Shown here one piece after another: positions 1 through 7,892 of a stretch of DNA of 37,790 bases. Location of the stretch: contig CADCSY010000131.1 in assembly GCA_902805555.1 (NCBI GenBank), forward strand, positions 1-37,790, written 5' to 3'. The DNA comes from an uncultured Acidimicrobiales bacterium. GTDB lineage: Bacteria; Actinomycetota; Acidimicrobiia; Acidimicrobiales; CADCSY01. The notes under the pieces are model-generated. The model did no database searches, was not told the origin of the DNA, and was given only the letters and a program-made list of their open reading frames with translations. Numbering within the stretch: position 1 is the first letter of the stretch; the number at the start of each line of letters is the position of its first letter. Made by a program: the position numbers and the translations under genes.

Positions 1-68
1 ACGACCTGGCCGGTCGTCCGCCGGCGGAGCAGGTCGATGGCGGAGCTGAGGTCGGTGGTCGCGGTCAT
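1..68 (-). CDS. N-terminus of an unknown protein (cut by window edge)
   Basis: Only the first 22 codons are inside the window, reading leftward from an ATG at 68. The N-terminus is MTATTDLSSAIDLLRRRTTG. An AGGAGG ribosome binding site sits 5 nt before the ATG, which makes the start convincing. The stretch AIDLLRRRTT looks like an amphipathic first helix, but 22 residues are too few to name a family and I do not assign a function. Confidence 0.6.
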   Translation of the reverse strand, partial: MTATTDLSSAIDLLRRRTTGQV

Positions 69-381
69 GTGAGCCTCCTGGCTGGGTGGGGGGCCTGCCC
101 CCTCGGGCGGTCCACGGCAGTTGACGACGGGCCGCTGGACGATCACTGGAGAACCGCTTGACGCCGGCTCACACCAGCGTCCAGGGGGCGTCCCCTCGGG
201 CCGAGAGCGCCGTGGCGACCCGGGTGCGTGGCCTGGTCCGCCAGTGCCTCGGGGGACCAGGGCGGGCAGGTCGGGCGCGCCCACCGTCCGCAGACCAGGT
301 GGCGCCGCCCCCCCATCTCGAGAGGCGTCCGGCGCGGCGGGCCGGACGGGGACGGGGGGACGTGCGCCCGTGCACGACAGG
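69..381. other. Intergenic region, no gene seen
   Basis: This stretch of about 310 bases lies between the start of the leftward partial gene and the stop of the next leftward gene. Reading frames cross it, but none has a ribosome binding site or a credible protein. TTGACG-like hexamers occur near 120 and 154 without a matching -10. It presumably holds the promoter of the leftward gene at 68 and the terminator of the gene ending at 382. I see no clear hairpin with a T tract. Confidence 0.5.
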
Positions 382-1044
382 TCAGGCGTCGGCGCTGTCG
401 CGGTCGCCCATGGCGCTGCTGCCGTCGGCCGCGGCGGGACCGTCGTCCATGAAGCGCCGCTCAGGGCCAGGGCCGTGGAGCCCTCCCCCGCCCCGGTGGA
501 ACCCGGGGAGGTCGGGCAGCTCGCCGTCGACCAGTGCCGAGATCCGCTCCTGGGCGTCGGCCAGGAGCTCGTCCGCGTGCTCCTGGGTGAGGTCGCCCTC
601 GGCCACCTCCTCGGCGATGCGCTCCTGCTGCGTCGCCACGATGGCGTCGACCACGGTGTCGACGGCCACCCCCTGCTCGGCGGCGACCTCGGCGAGGGTC
701 TGCCCGCCCTCGATGGCGCTCCGGAGCTCCTCCTCGGTGATGCCGAGGCTCTCCGCCACCGTCGACAGGTCGGCGTGCCAGCCGAAGCCGTGGTGGCCGA
801 AGCCGTGGTGGTCGAACCCACGCTCGGGACGAGCCTCCTCGAGCGCGGCCTCGACGGCATCGGCCTGCGCCTGGTCGATGGTGCCGTCGTCGACGAGGCC
901 GCCGAGCGCCTCCTCGACCCAGCCGACGGCCCCGCCGGCGGTCTCCGCTGCACCGGCGAGCCCCGGGGTACCCAGGACCGAGCCGGCGAGCACCCCTGCC
1001 GCGATGGATGCCGCCGTGGTGGCGGCGACGATGGTCTTCCTCAT
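382..1044 (-). CDS. Secreted helical protein with His-rich segment
   Basis: 220 aa. It starts at the ATG at 1044, preceded by GAGGAGG. Residues 1-32 form a typical signal peptide: MRKT, a hydrophobic Ala/Val/Gly core, then AGAAE. The mature part is acidic and helical. A middle segment repeats HHGFG twice (from a 15-bp direct repeat around 781-810) and could bind metal. The following part (LGITEEELRSAIEGGQTLAEVA, then LTQEHADELLADAQERI) resembles secreted helical proteins common in Gram-positive bacteria whose role is unclear. It is divergent from the two-component/HtrA operon at 1221, a placement like that of CpxP beside CpxRA in enterobacteria. A role as an envelope-stress accessory or sensor ligand is inference from position only. 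Confidence 0.8.
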   Translation of the reverse strand: MRKTIVAATTAASIAAGVLAGSVLGTPGLAGAAETAGGAVGWVEEALGGLVDDGTIDQAQADAVEAALEEARPERGFDHHGFGHHGFGWHADLSTVAESLGITEEELRSAIEGGQTLAEVAAEQGVAVDTVVDAIVATQQERIAEEVAEGDLTQEHADELLADAQERISALVDGELPDLPGFHRGGGGLHGPGPERRFMDDGPAAADGSSAMGDRDSADA

Positions 1045-1133
1045 GTTGTCCTCCTCTGGCGCGCCCACCGGTCGGGGGCGGCAGCAGGAGCGTCTACGCC
1101 GAGCCTTGGAGGACCGTGTGAACGTCGCGGGAA

Positions 1134-1148
1134 GTGGCGCAGCGCCAC
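1134..1148. promoter_or_regulatory. 15-bp palindrome in divergent promoter region
   Basis: GTGGCGC-A-GCGCCAC is a perfect 7+7 inverted repeat with a one-base centre. It lies in the 176-bp gap between the divergent secreted-protein gene (start 1044) and the response-regulator gene (start 1221). A regulator operator is possible. OmpR-family regulators more often use direct repeats, so the binder is unknown. Confidence 0.3.
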
Positions 1149-1220
1149 CCGGCCGTCCCCACGGCCAGCTCACAGGGAACACCCAGGTCGCGCCACGAGA
1201 CTGCGGGCAGAGGAGGGACG

Positions 1221-1907
1221 ATGGACGACAGGCCTGCCCGCATCCTCGTCGTGGACGACGAGGACAACATCACGTTCCTGCTGGACGCCACGCTCCGGCA
1301 CTTCGGCCACCAGGTGCGGGTGGCCCGGACCGGGCGGGAGGCGCTGGTGGGGGTGACCGACTTCGCCCCCGACCTCGTGCTGCTCGACGTGATGCTGCCC
1401 GACCTCGACGGCTTCGAGGTGGTGCGGCGCCTGCGCTTCGACGGGGCCCAGGTCCCGGTGCTGTTCCTCACCGCTCGGGACACCACCCAGGACGTCGTCC
1501 GGGGTCTCACCCTCGGGGGCGACGGCTACCTCAAGAAGCCGTTCTCCGTCGAGGAGATCGTCGCCCAGGTCCAGGCGCTGCTCCGGCGCAACGGGCGGGC
1601 CGCGACCTCGACCAAGCTGTCGCTGGCGGACCTCGAGCTCGACGACGACGCCCACGTGGTCCGCAAGGCGGGTCGGGTCGTCGACCTCTCCCCCACGGAG
1701 TACAGCCTGCTGCGATTCCTGCTCGTCAACGCCGGCCGCGTGCTGTCGCGCAGCCAGATCCTCGACCACGTGTGGCAGTACGACTTCGGCGGCAACGCCA
1801 CGGTGGTGGAGACCTACATCAGCTACCTGCGGAAGAAGCTCGACACGATCGGACAGCCGCTCATCAAGACCGTCCGGGGGATCGGCTACACGTTGCGCGT
1901 CGACTGA
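1221..1907 (+). CDS. OmpR-family response regulator
   Basis: 228 aa, starting at the ATG at 1221 after GAGGAGG. Residues 1-120 are a receiver domain with the acidic pair D12-D13, phospho-acceptor D56 (in LLDVMLP), a switch Thr near 84 and the conserved Lys at 105 (YLKKPF). Residues about 130-228 are an OmpR/PhoB winged helix, with SPTEYSLLRFL, the recognition-helix region ATVVETYISYLRKKLD and the closing hairpin VRGIGYTL. It is a DNA-binding transcription factor, presumably phosphorylated by the kinase at 1996. Its stop codon lies in a 15-bp tandem repeat and overlaps the next small ORF as TGATG. No sequence feature identifies the target genes, though the adjacent htrA-like and secreted-protein genes are natural candidates. 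Confidence 0.95.
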   Translation: MDDRPARILVVDDEDNITFLLDATLRHFGHQVRVARTGREALVGVTDFAPDLVLLDVMLPDLDGFEVVRRLRFDGAQVPVLFLTARDTTQDVVRGLTLGGDGYLKKPFSVEEIVAQVQALLRRNGRAATSTKLSLADLELDDDAHVVRKAGRVVDLSPTEYSLLRFLLVNAGRVLSRSQILDHVWQYDFGGNATVVETYISYLRKKLDTIGQPLIKTVRGIGYTLRVD

Positions 1908-1961
1908 TGGCGCGTCGACTGATGGCGCGTCGACTGATGGCGGGTCGACTGATGGCGGGTC
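1895..1961 (+). repeat. 15-bp tandem repeat, 4 copies plus a partial
   Basis: The unit GCGCGTCGACTGATG occurs at 1895-1909, 1910-1924, 1925-1939 and, with one change (GCGGG for GCGCG), at 1940-1954. A partial copy follows to 1961. The first copy is the 3' end of the response-regulator gene, including its stop. Each unit carries a TGATG stop/start overlap, and 15 bp is five codons, so loss or gain of a unit keeps the frame. It looks like slippage duplication at the junction between the regulator and kinase genes. Confidence 0.95.
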
Positions 1962-1996
1962 GGTCGAGGCCGGGCCGTCCGACGCCGGTCCGCTGA
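1907..1996 (+). CDS. Repeat-encoded 29-codon ORF coupling regulator and kinase genes
   Basis: The ATG at 1907 overlaps the regulator's stop (TGATG). The frame reads MARRL-MARRL-MAGRL-MAGRS and then RPGRPTPVR, 29 aa, and ends at the TGA at 1994-1996. That stop overlaps the kinase ATG at 1996, again as TGATG. There is no separate ribosome binding site. If translated, it would come from ribosomes terminating on the regulator gene, and it could hand them on to the kinase gene. The product is a very basic short peptide with no recognisable domain. Whether it acts as a peptide, only as a coupling bridge, or not at all cannot be told from sequence. Confidence 0.35.
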   Translation: MARRLMARRLMAGRLMAGRSRPGRPTPVR

Positions 1997-3429
1997 TGTC
2001 GCTGCGCCGACGGGTGCTGCTCGGGTTCCTCCTCGTCGCGCTCGCGCTCGTGGCCACCAACGTCGCCCTGGCCTCGGGCTTCGAGAGCGACCTGATCCGA
2101 CGGACCGACCAGGAGCTGCTCGAGACGGCCAAGCGGCCGATCTTCGAGCGCGACCTCCACGGGGGCTTCGGTCCGGACGGCGGGCCCGGGCCGTTGAGCG
2201 ACCTCTACATCGCGGCCGCCAACACCGACGGGACCGGCCTCACACGGCTCGGTCGCGGCCTCGACGAGGGCCAGAGCCCCCCGGCACCGTCGCCTCAGGA
2301 GCTCGCGCGCGACGTCGGGGAGCCCTTCACCACGCACGCCGTCACCGGTGAGGGCACCTGGCGGGCCGTAGCCCTCGAGGGTCGGGTCCGGGGCGGGCTG
2401 CTCGTGGTGGCCACGGAGCTCGACCAGGTGGAGGCGACGCTGCAGCGCATGTGGCTGATCCAGCTCCTGGGCTCGGTCGCGGTGCTCGCGGCGCTGGCTT
2501 CGGTGCTGTGGTGGGTCCTGCGCCTCGGCGTCCGGCCCCTCGTCGCCATGGCGTCCACGGCCGACGACATCGCGGCCGGCGACCTCTCCCGGCGCGTCGA
2601 GGACGTCGACGAGCGGACCGAGGCGGGCCGCCTCGGCGTCGCCTTCAACTCGATGCTGTCGGAGATCCAGGAGGCGTTCCGCGAGCGGGAGGCGTCGGAG
2701 GCACGGCTCCGGCAGTTCGCGGCCGACGCCTCGCACGAGCTGCGCACGCCGTTGACCTCGATCCGCGGCTACGCCGACCTGTGGCAGGCAGGAGGCCTGC
2801 GAGAGCCGGGGCAGCTCGACCAGGCGATGCGCCGGCTCTCCGAGGAGGGCCGGCGGATGAGCGCCCTGGTGGAGGACCTGCTCCTGCTCGCCCGCCTCGA
2901 CCAGCAGCGACCCGTCGAACGCCGGCCCGTCCGGCTCGACCTGCTCGCAGCCGACGGTGTCACCGACGCCAGGGCTGTCGAGCCCGGCCGGCCGATCACC
3001 ATCGAGGCCGCGCCGGTCACCGTCGACGGCGACGAGCGACGGCTCCGCCAGGTGGTGGGCAACCTCGTCACGAACGCCCGGGTGCACACCCCGCCCGGCA
3101 CGCCGATCCACGTCCGGGTGCACGTCGACACCGGCGTCGCCCGGCTCGAGGTGTCCGACGAGGGGCCGGGCATGCCCCCCGACGTCGTGGCTCACGTGTT
3201 CGAGCGCTTCTACCGAGGTGACAGCTCGCGCATCCGGACGACCGGGGGCACCGGCCTGGGGCTGTCGATCGTCGACGCGGTCGCGCGCGCGCACGGCGGG
3301 CGTGCCACCGCCACGTCGAGGGAGCGACACGGCAGCCGGTTCGTGGTCGAGCTCCCGGTCGCGACCTCAGCAGGTCCGCAGGCGGCTCACCGCGACCTCC
3401 AAGGTGGCCGCCCGACGATGGCAGGGTGA
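1996..3429 (+). CDS. Membrane sensor histidine kinase
   Basis: 477 aa. TM1 covers about residues 7-27, an extracytoplasmic sensor region of about 120 residues follows, TM2 is at about 153-177 and a HAMP linker at about 178-230. The HisKA helix has phospho-acceptor H247 in ASHELRTPLTSI. The ATPase domain follows, with N box GNLVTNARVHT, G1 DEGPGMPP, F box ERFYRG and G2 GGTGLGLSIV. All catalytic boxes are intact. It is the partner of the regulator at 1221. The ATG at 1996 overlaps the stop of the repeat-encoded ORF, and no ribosome binding site of its own is visible, so translation may depend on coupling. The 3' end overlaps the GTG of the protease gene by 4 bp (GTGA), so all belong to one operon. 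Confidence 0.95.
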   Translation: MSLRRRVLLGFLLVALALVATNVALASGFESDLIRRTDQELLETAKRPIFERDLHGGFGPDGGPGPLSDLYIAAANTDGTGLTRLGRGLDEGQSPPAPSPQELARDVGEPFTTHAVTGEGTWRAVALEGRVRGGLLVVATELDQVEATLQRMWLIQLLGSVAVLAALASVLWWVLRLGVRPLVAMASTADDIAAGDLSRRVEDVDERTEAGRLGVAFNSMLSEIQEAFREREASEARLRQFAADASHELRTPLTSIRGYADLWQAGGLREPGQLDQAMRRLSEEGRRMSALVEDLLLLARLDQQRPVERRPVRLDLLAADGVTDARAVEPGRPITIEAAPVTVDGDERRLRQVVGNLVTNARVHTPPGTPIHVRVHVDTGVARLEVSDEGPGMPPDVVAHVFERFYRGDSSRIRTTGGTGLGLSIVDAVARAHGGRATATSRERHGSRFVVELPVATSAGPQAAHRDLQGGRPTMAG

Positions 3430-4736
3430 ACGACAGGACCACGATCATCCCGCCCCCGACCGACGGCCCGCCAGGCTCCCCGGCCGCCTCCGACCCCACC
3501 GCCTCCGAGCCCACGGGCACCGGCGCCGCTGCCTCCGACCGCGCTGGCACCGACCCGCACGGGCGGGCGCCGCGTGCTCCCTCCGGCGAGGGCGACCCCC
3601 GCCCCGGGGCCGACGGTCCTCCCGCACCACCCGCCGGCAGGTCATGGGGCCCGTCGGGGCATCCGCCCCTGCGCCGGCTGGGTGGCCTGGCGGTCGTCGC
3701 CGTCCTTGCCGGCGGATCCGGAGCTGCGGTCGCCTCCGCGTGGGACGACGACCCGACCGCTGCCCGCCCCGCCGCTGCGACGAGCGCACCGTCGGCCGAG
3801 GCCCGCAGCGTCGTGCTCGACGGCGAGCGGCTCGACGTCGCCGGTGTCGTCGCCGCCGTCGGTCCTGCGGTCGTCAGCATCAGGACCGACGTCGGCGGCC
3901 GCGGCGCCGGCACCGGCACCGGCGCCGGCACCGGTCTGGTGGTGTCGGCCGACGGCGAGGTGCTGACGAACGCCCACGTCGTCGAGGGCGCGTCGCGGAT
4001 CAACGTGACGCTGGCGGGTGAGTCGCAGTCGCGGAGGGCCACGCTCGTGGGCGCGGACGCCGGCGCCGACCTGGCCCTGCTGCGCATCGACGCCGTCGAC
4101 CTGGACGTGGCGACCCTCGGGTCGTCGGCGTCGTTGGCTGTCGGCGACGACGTCGTCGCCATCGGCAACGCCCTCGCCCTCCGCGGCGGCCCGACGGTGA
4201 CCCGTGGCATCGTCTCGGCCCTCGACCGCTCGGTGAGCACCGGCGGCGGCTCGATGACCGGCCTCGTCCAGACGGACGCCTCGATCTCCTCGGGGAACTC
4301 CGGCGGGCCGCTGGTCAACGCCGCAGGCGAGGTGGTCGGCATCAACACCGCGGTCGCCGCCGGCGGAGGGGGCACTGCGGCCGAGAACATCGGGTTCGCC
4401 ATCGCCGTGGACCGGGCCCTCCCCGTCCTCGAGCGGCTGCGCGACGGCACCGAGGCCGACGAGACCGGGTACCTCGGCGTGGACGTCGAGGACCCGACCG
4501 ACGGCAGCCGGGGAGCAGTGCTCACCACGGTCGCCCCCGGGGGGCCGGCCGACGACGCCGGGCTCCGGCCCGGGGACCTGGTGACGGCGCTCGACGGCAC
4601 CCCGGTGGACGGTGCCGCCGCGCTGGCGGGCGCGGTCCGGGCCCAGCCCCCGGGCGCGGTCGTCGAGATCGACTTCGCCCGCGGAGGGCAGGAGCGACAG
4701 GTCACGGCCACCCTCTCGGCGGCGAGCTCGAGCTGA
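3426..4736 (+). CDS. HtrA/DegP-like membrane-anchored serine protease with PDZ domain
   Basis: 436 aa, starting at a GTG that overlaps the kinase stop by 4 bp. Residues 1-80 are a Pro/Ala/Thr-rich cytoplasmic tail, and one membrane helix is at about 85-105. The trypsin-like domain (about 135-345) shows the full triad: H184 in TNAHVVEGA, D215 in DLALLRID and S292 in SGNSGGPLVN. A PDZ domain covers about 352-430 (YLGVDVED ... GLRPGDLVTALDG). This is the usual plan of actinobacterial extracytoplasmic quality-control proteases. Co-transcription with the two-component system suggests an envelope-stress response, as known for other HtrA proteins. A Gly-Thr low-complexity run (about 159-170) precedes the first catalytic strand. 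Confidence 0.92.
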   Translation: MNDRTTIIPPPTDGPPGSPAASDPTASEPTGTGAAASDRAGTDPHGRAPRAPSGEGDPRPGADGPPAPPAGRSWGPSGHPPLRRLGGLAVVAVLAGGSGAAVASAWDDDPTAARPAAATSAPSAEARSVVLDGERLDVAGVVAAVGPAVVSIRTDVGGRGAGTGTGAGTGLVVSADGEVLTNAHVVEGASRINVTLAGESQSRRATLVGADAGADLALLRIDAVDLDVATLGSSASLAVGDDVVAIGNALALRGGPTVTRGIVSALDRSVSTGGGSMTGLVQTDASISSGNSGGPLVNAAGEVVGINTAVAAGGGGTAAENIGFAIAVDRALPVLERLRDGTEADETGYLGVDVEDPTDGSRGAVLTTVAPGGPADDAGLRPGDLVTALDGTPVDGAAALAGAVRAQPPGAVVEIDFARGGQERQVTATLSAASSS

Positions 4737-4814
4737 ACCCGGCTCCGGAGGTGCCCGCCGAGGCGGCCGGGCCGCCCTAGTCTCGAGTCACCACCCGCCG
4801 TCGAGGAGCTCGCA

Positions 4815-5519
4815 GTGGGGCTGAGGGAACGCTTGCGCTGGCTCGAGAGCTCGACGGTGGACGGGCTGTTCGAGCGGCGCCTCGAGCGGATCGTCGGCCC
4901 CACCGGTGAGCGCGTGCTCTTCGTGCGACGCCGGCACTGGCTGGCGCTGGTCGGCCCCGCACTGCTGGTGACCGCAGGCTGCCTCGTCCTCGCCAGGGCC
5001 GGGGAGCCCAGGACGTGGCTGGTCGTCGTCGCCGGCGGGACGGTCCTGCTCGACCGGTGGCGGCGCCACTGGTCGACCGCCCGGACGGCGGTCGCCGCCG
5101 CCCCCTGGCTCGTGGTCCTGTGGCTGACCCGCGACCTGACGACGCCGGTGTTCAAGGCGGCGGCGGCGCTCGCCCTCCTCCTGCTGCTCCTGGTGCTCAT
5201 CGCTCGGTGGTGGGGCGAGGCGCTGGTCCTGACGGAGACGTCGCTCTGGAAGCTGTCAGGGGTGGTGACCACCGCGTCGCCCAAGGCGCCGCTCACCCAG
5301 ATCCTGTTCCAGGACGTCCGCCAGAACGTGGTGGAGCGAGCGCTCGACTGCGGCACCCTCAGCTTCGACACCGCCGGGGCCAGCGACGACCCGCTGGCCC
5401 GCTTCGGTCCCATCCACGACCCGTTCACGGTGAGCGCCGAGATCTCGCAGCAGCGGCTGCGTTCCTCACCCGCCGGTCGGTCGGGACCCCCACCGCCCCC
5501 ACCACCGGCCATGCCGTGA
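4815..5519 (+). CDS. Membrane protein with bacterial PH-like (bPH2/YdbS) domain
   Basis: 234 aa, starting at the GTG at 4815 with GAGGAG about 8 nt upstream. A probable -10 (TAGTCT) lies at 4778-4783. After a cytoplasmic N-terminus come three or four hydrophobic segments (about 40-60, 65-80, 92-105, 118-137). Then follows a domain reading ALVLTETSLWKLSGVVTT and PLTQILFQDVRQNVVERAL, the pattern of bPH2 domains in YdbS/YdbT-like proteins. The C-terminus is Pro-rich. The function of this family is poorly known. The preceding gap contains a GGCGGC/GCCGCC hairpin (4762-4776) without a T tract. Confidence 0.7.
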   Translation: MGLRERLRWLESSTVDGLFERRLERIVGPTGERVLFVRRRHWLALVGPALLVTAGCLVLARAGEPRTWLVVVAGGTVLLDRWRRHWSTARTAVAAAPWLVVLWLTRDLTTPVFKAAAALALLLLLLVLIARWWGEALVLTETSLWKLSGVVTTASPKAPLTQILFQDVRQNVVERALDCGTLSFDTAGASDDPLARFGPIHDPFTVSAEISQQRLRSSPAGRSGPPPPPPPAMP

Positions 5520-5562
5520 CGAAAGCCGCGTTTCTCCACTGGTCCACAGGTAGGGTCCGCGC

Positions 5563-5754
5563 ATGGTGAAGACGTTCAACAAGGTCCTCATGGTGTTCCT
5601 CGTCGTCATCGTCTTCCTCGCCTGGAGTGACGGGCGCGAGTCCGCGACCGACTTCGCCAGCAGCGCCGGACGGGTCACCGGTGACGTCGTGACCGCCGTG
5701 ATCGAGTTCTTCGACGGCTTGGCCGAGAACAAGCCCTCCAGGCCGGAGACCTGA
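5563..5754 (+). CDS. Small single-pass membrane protein, unknown
   Basis: 63 aa. MVKTFNKVLMVFLVVIVFLAW forms a strong N-terminal membrane helix, and a short, weakly amphipathic tail follows (about residues 25-63). A TAGGGT hexamer at 5551-5556 ends 6 nt before the ATG and there is no ribosome binding site, which fits a leaderless transcript. The codon pattern is GC-biased like its neighbours, so the ORF looks real. No family is recognised. Confidence 0.65.
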   Translation: MVKTFNKVLMVFLVVIVFLAWSDGRESATDFASSAGRVTGDVVTAVIEFFDGLAENKPSRPET

Positions 5755-5833
5755 CACGACCCTGACCGACCGAGGGCCGGCGGGCGCGCGGGTCGGAGGG
5801 GCCCGGCCCCGTGAGCTGGCCGTCGCCGCAGCG

Positions 5834-6238
5834 GTGGCGGGCGCGCTGAGCGGCGCTCCCTCCACCGTGCACGCCGTCCTCACCGGGCGTTCCCCGCTCG
5901 CCGCGGCTCGCGCCGCCGGCGAGCTCCTGGGTGCGCCGGGCCTGGCGCGGGGGGCAGCGGCCCACGCGACGATGTCGCTGGGGTGGACGGTCGTGCTGGC
6001 GATCGTCCTCCCACCTCACCGACGGGTGCGGTGGGGGGCGGCCGTCGGGCTCGCCATCGGGGTGCTCGACCTGTCGGTCGCCCGGCACCGGTACCCCGCC
6101 ATCGCAGCGTTGCCCACCACCGCCCAGCTCGCCGACCACCTCGCCTTCGGTGCCCTCGCCGGACTCGCCCTGCCGGCACGGGTGAGCCGCGCCGACGGGT
6201 CCCGAGGTGGGGGCGCCAGCCCCCGTTCGCTAGCGTGA
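5834..6238 (+). CDS. Hypothetical membrane protein
   Basis: About 134 aa from the GTG at 5834. That is the only canonical start after the in-frame stop at 5699, although a CTG at 5762 lies 7 nt after the previous gene's stop and would add a plausible N-terminus. Hydrophobic stretches occur near residues 47-60 (SLGWTVVLAIVLP), 68-82 (AAVGLAIGVLDLSVA) and 105-116 (LAFGALAGLALPA). A conserved-looking start GALSGAPSTVHAVLTG follows the GTG. Function unknown. The real start is uncertain. Confidence 0.6.
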   Translation: MAGALSGAPSTVHAVLTGRSPLAAARAAGELLGAPGLARGAAAHATMSLGWTVVLAIVLPPHRRVRWGAAVGLAIGVLDLSVARHRYPAIAALPTTAQLADHLAFGALAGLALPARVSRADGSRGGGASPRSLA

Positions 6239-6319
6239 GCGGGTGACCAGCGGCGCGCACCCGGGGAGCTGAGACCGGTTCGATCCGACCCGAGCACCAC
6301 CGTCCCGCAGCGGAGCTGG

Positions 6320-7834
6320 TTGCAGCGCGGCCTCATCGCGCTGAACGGCCTGCTCGTGGTGTTCGCCCTGGCCACCGCCGGTTGGGGTGGCTACGTCTAC
6401 AACCGCGTGCGCGATCTCGACTCGATCGACCTCGACGACGTCCTCCGGAGGGGTGACGAGACCCCTGTCGCGGCCCCTGGGGGCGTGGCGACCACGGCTC
6501 CTCCAGACGAGCCGCAGCCACCGAGCCAGCCCCTCAACTTCCTCCTGGTGGGGAGCGACTCCCGGGAGTTCGTCGACTCCGAGGAGGACGCCGACTCCTT
6601 CGGCGTCGTCGAGAGCCCCCCTCGGGCGGACACGATCCTGCTCGCCCGGGTCGACCCGGTGGCGAAGACGGCGGCGCTCGTGTCGTTCCCGCGCGACCTC
6701 TACCTGGACATCGCCGGCGACCAGGGGCGCAACCGCATCAACACGGCGTTCGCCGCCGGTCCGAGCGGGTTGATCCAGACCATCAGCGAGAACTTCGGGG
6801 TCTCGATCGACCACTACGTGCAGGTCGACTTCGAGGGCTTCAAGGAGCTGATCGACGCCGTCGGCGGGATCGAGCTGTGGCTCTCCTACCCGGTGCGGGA
6901 CTGGGGCCGACCCGGTCCGGGCGAACCCCTGCGCAACATCTCCGGTCTCGACATCAGCGAGACGACCTGCGTGCAGCTCGACGGGACGCAGGCGCTCTCG
7001 TACGTGCGGAGCCGCCACTTCGAGCAGCTCATCGACGGCAGGTGGACACCGGATCCCACGGGCGACCTCGGCCGGATCCAGCGCCAGCAGGACCTCGTCG
7101 TGCGGGCGGTGTCGAAGGCGCTTCGAGAAGGGCTGCTCAACCCGGTGAAGCTGCTCCGGGTCCTCGACGCCGTCGACGGGCACCTCTTCACCGACGACAA
7201 CCTCAAGCCCGGCGACGCCGTCGACCTCGCGTCCCAGCTCGACGGCCTCGACGTCCACGCCATCCGGCGGGACACGATCCCGACCGAGACCTACATCACG
7301 CCGGCCGGAGCCGACGTGCAGCGCATCTCGGACCAGACGGAGGTCGACCGGATCATGCGGGTCTTCCGCGGGCTCCCGCCGGAGGAAGCCGGCGCCGCAA
7401 CGGCCGACGTCGTGCCCGGGGACGTCTCCGTCACGGTCGTGAACGGGACGGGCCGCACCGGTGAGGCCCTCGCGGCACGCCAGGGCTTCGAGGCAGCCGG
7501 CTTCGTCGTCCTCGGCACGCGGAGCGCGCCGCCGTTCGGCGTCGCCACCACCTCCGTCGAGCACGGTCCCGGCGAGGCGGCGCAGGCGGCGCTGGTGGCG
7601 CGGCACCTGCCGGAGGGCACGCTCGTCTCAGAGGTGCCGGCGCCCGGCATCACCGTCACCACCGGGGCGGACTTCGCCGGGGTGGCACCCCAGCCCCGCC
7701 CGGACGCGGCGGTCCCCCCTCCCGGCTCCGCGGCGCCGGCCGCCCCGTCGACCACGACCACCACGCTCAGCGAAGAGGAGCACCTCGAGCGGTTCTACGC
7801 CGGCGTCGGCAGCGCCGAGTGCTACGCCGGGTAG
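6320..7834 (+). CDS. LytR-CpsA-Psr (LCP) family cell-wall glycopolymer transferase
   Basis: 504 aa from a TTG at 6320 (GCGGAG about 5 nt upstream). No ATG or GTG is in frame between this and the stop at 6236. One membrane helix is at about residues 6-25, and a Pro-rich linker follows. The LCP domain (about 72-270) carries the family marks: FLLVGSDSRE, RADTILLARVDP, SFPRDLYLDI, the Arg/Asn pair in GRNRINTAF, VDFEGFKELIDAVGGIEL and LDGTQALSYVRSRH. A LytR_C domain (about 372-455, VTVVNGTGRTGEALAARQGFE) and a Thr-rich tail follow. LCP proteins move undecaprenyl-phosphate-linked polymers onto peptidoglycan outside the membrane. No polymer synthesis genes are nearby, so the substrate is open. Confidence 0.92.
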   Translation: MQRGLIALNGLLVVFALATAGWGGYVYNRVRDLDSIDLDDVLRRGDETPVAAPGGVATTAPPDEPQPPSQPLNFLLVGSDSREFVDSEEDADSFGVVESPPRADTILLARVDPVAKTAALVSFPRDLYLDIAGDQGRNRINTAFAAGPSGLIQTISENFGVSIDHYVQVDFEGFKELIDAVGGIELWLSYPVRDWGRPGPGEPLRNISGLDISETTCVQLDGTQALSYVRSRHFEQLIDGRWTPDPTGDLGRIQRQQDLVVRAVSKALREGLLNPVKLLRVLDAVDGHLFTDDNLKPGDAVDLASQLDGLDVHAIRRDTIPTETYITPAGADVQRISDQTEVDRIMRVFRGLPPEEAGAATADVVPGDVSVTVVNGTGRTGEALAARQGFEAAGFVVLGTRSAPPFGVATTSVEHGPGEAAQAALVARHLPEGTLVSEVPAPGITVTTGADFAGVAPQPRPDAAVPPPGSAAPAAPSTTTTTLSEEEHLERFYAGVGSAECYAG

Positions 7835-7892
7835 GCCGCACGCCGACGGCCGGCACGGACGCCGACGTGCGAGCAGCGCGAGGTGCAGCCGC

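Noticed and set aside
4762-4776. GGCGGC/GCCGCC hairpin after htrA as an intrinsic terminator
   Set aside because: The stem is only 6 bp and is followed by a likely -10 rather than a T tract. In this GC content such hairpins are common by chance.
3068-5539. 823-codon minus-strand ORF opposite kinase, protease and PH-domain genes
   Set aside because: The plus-strand genes have complete domains and catalytic residues. The antisense frame is Ser/Arg/Thr-rich with no domain.
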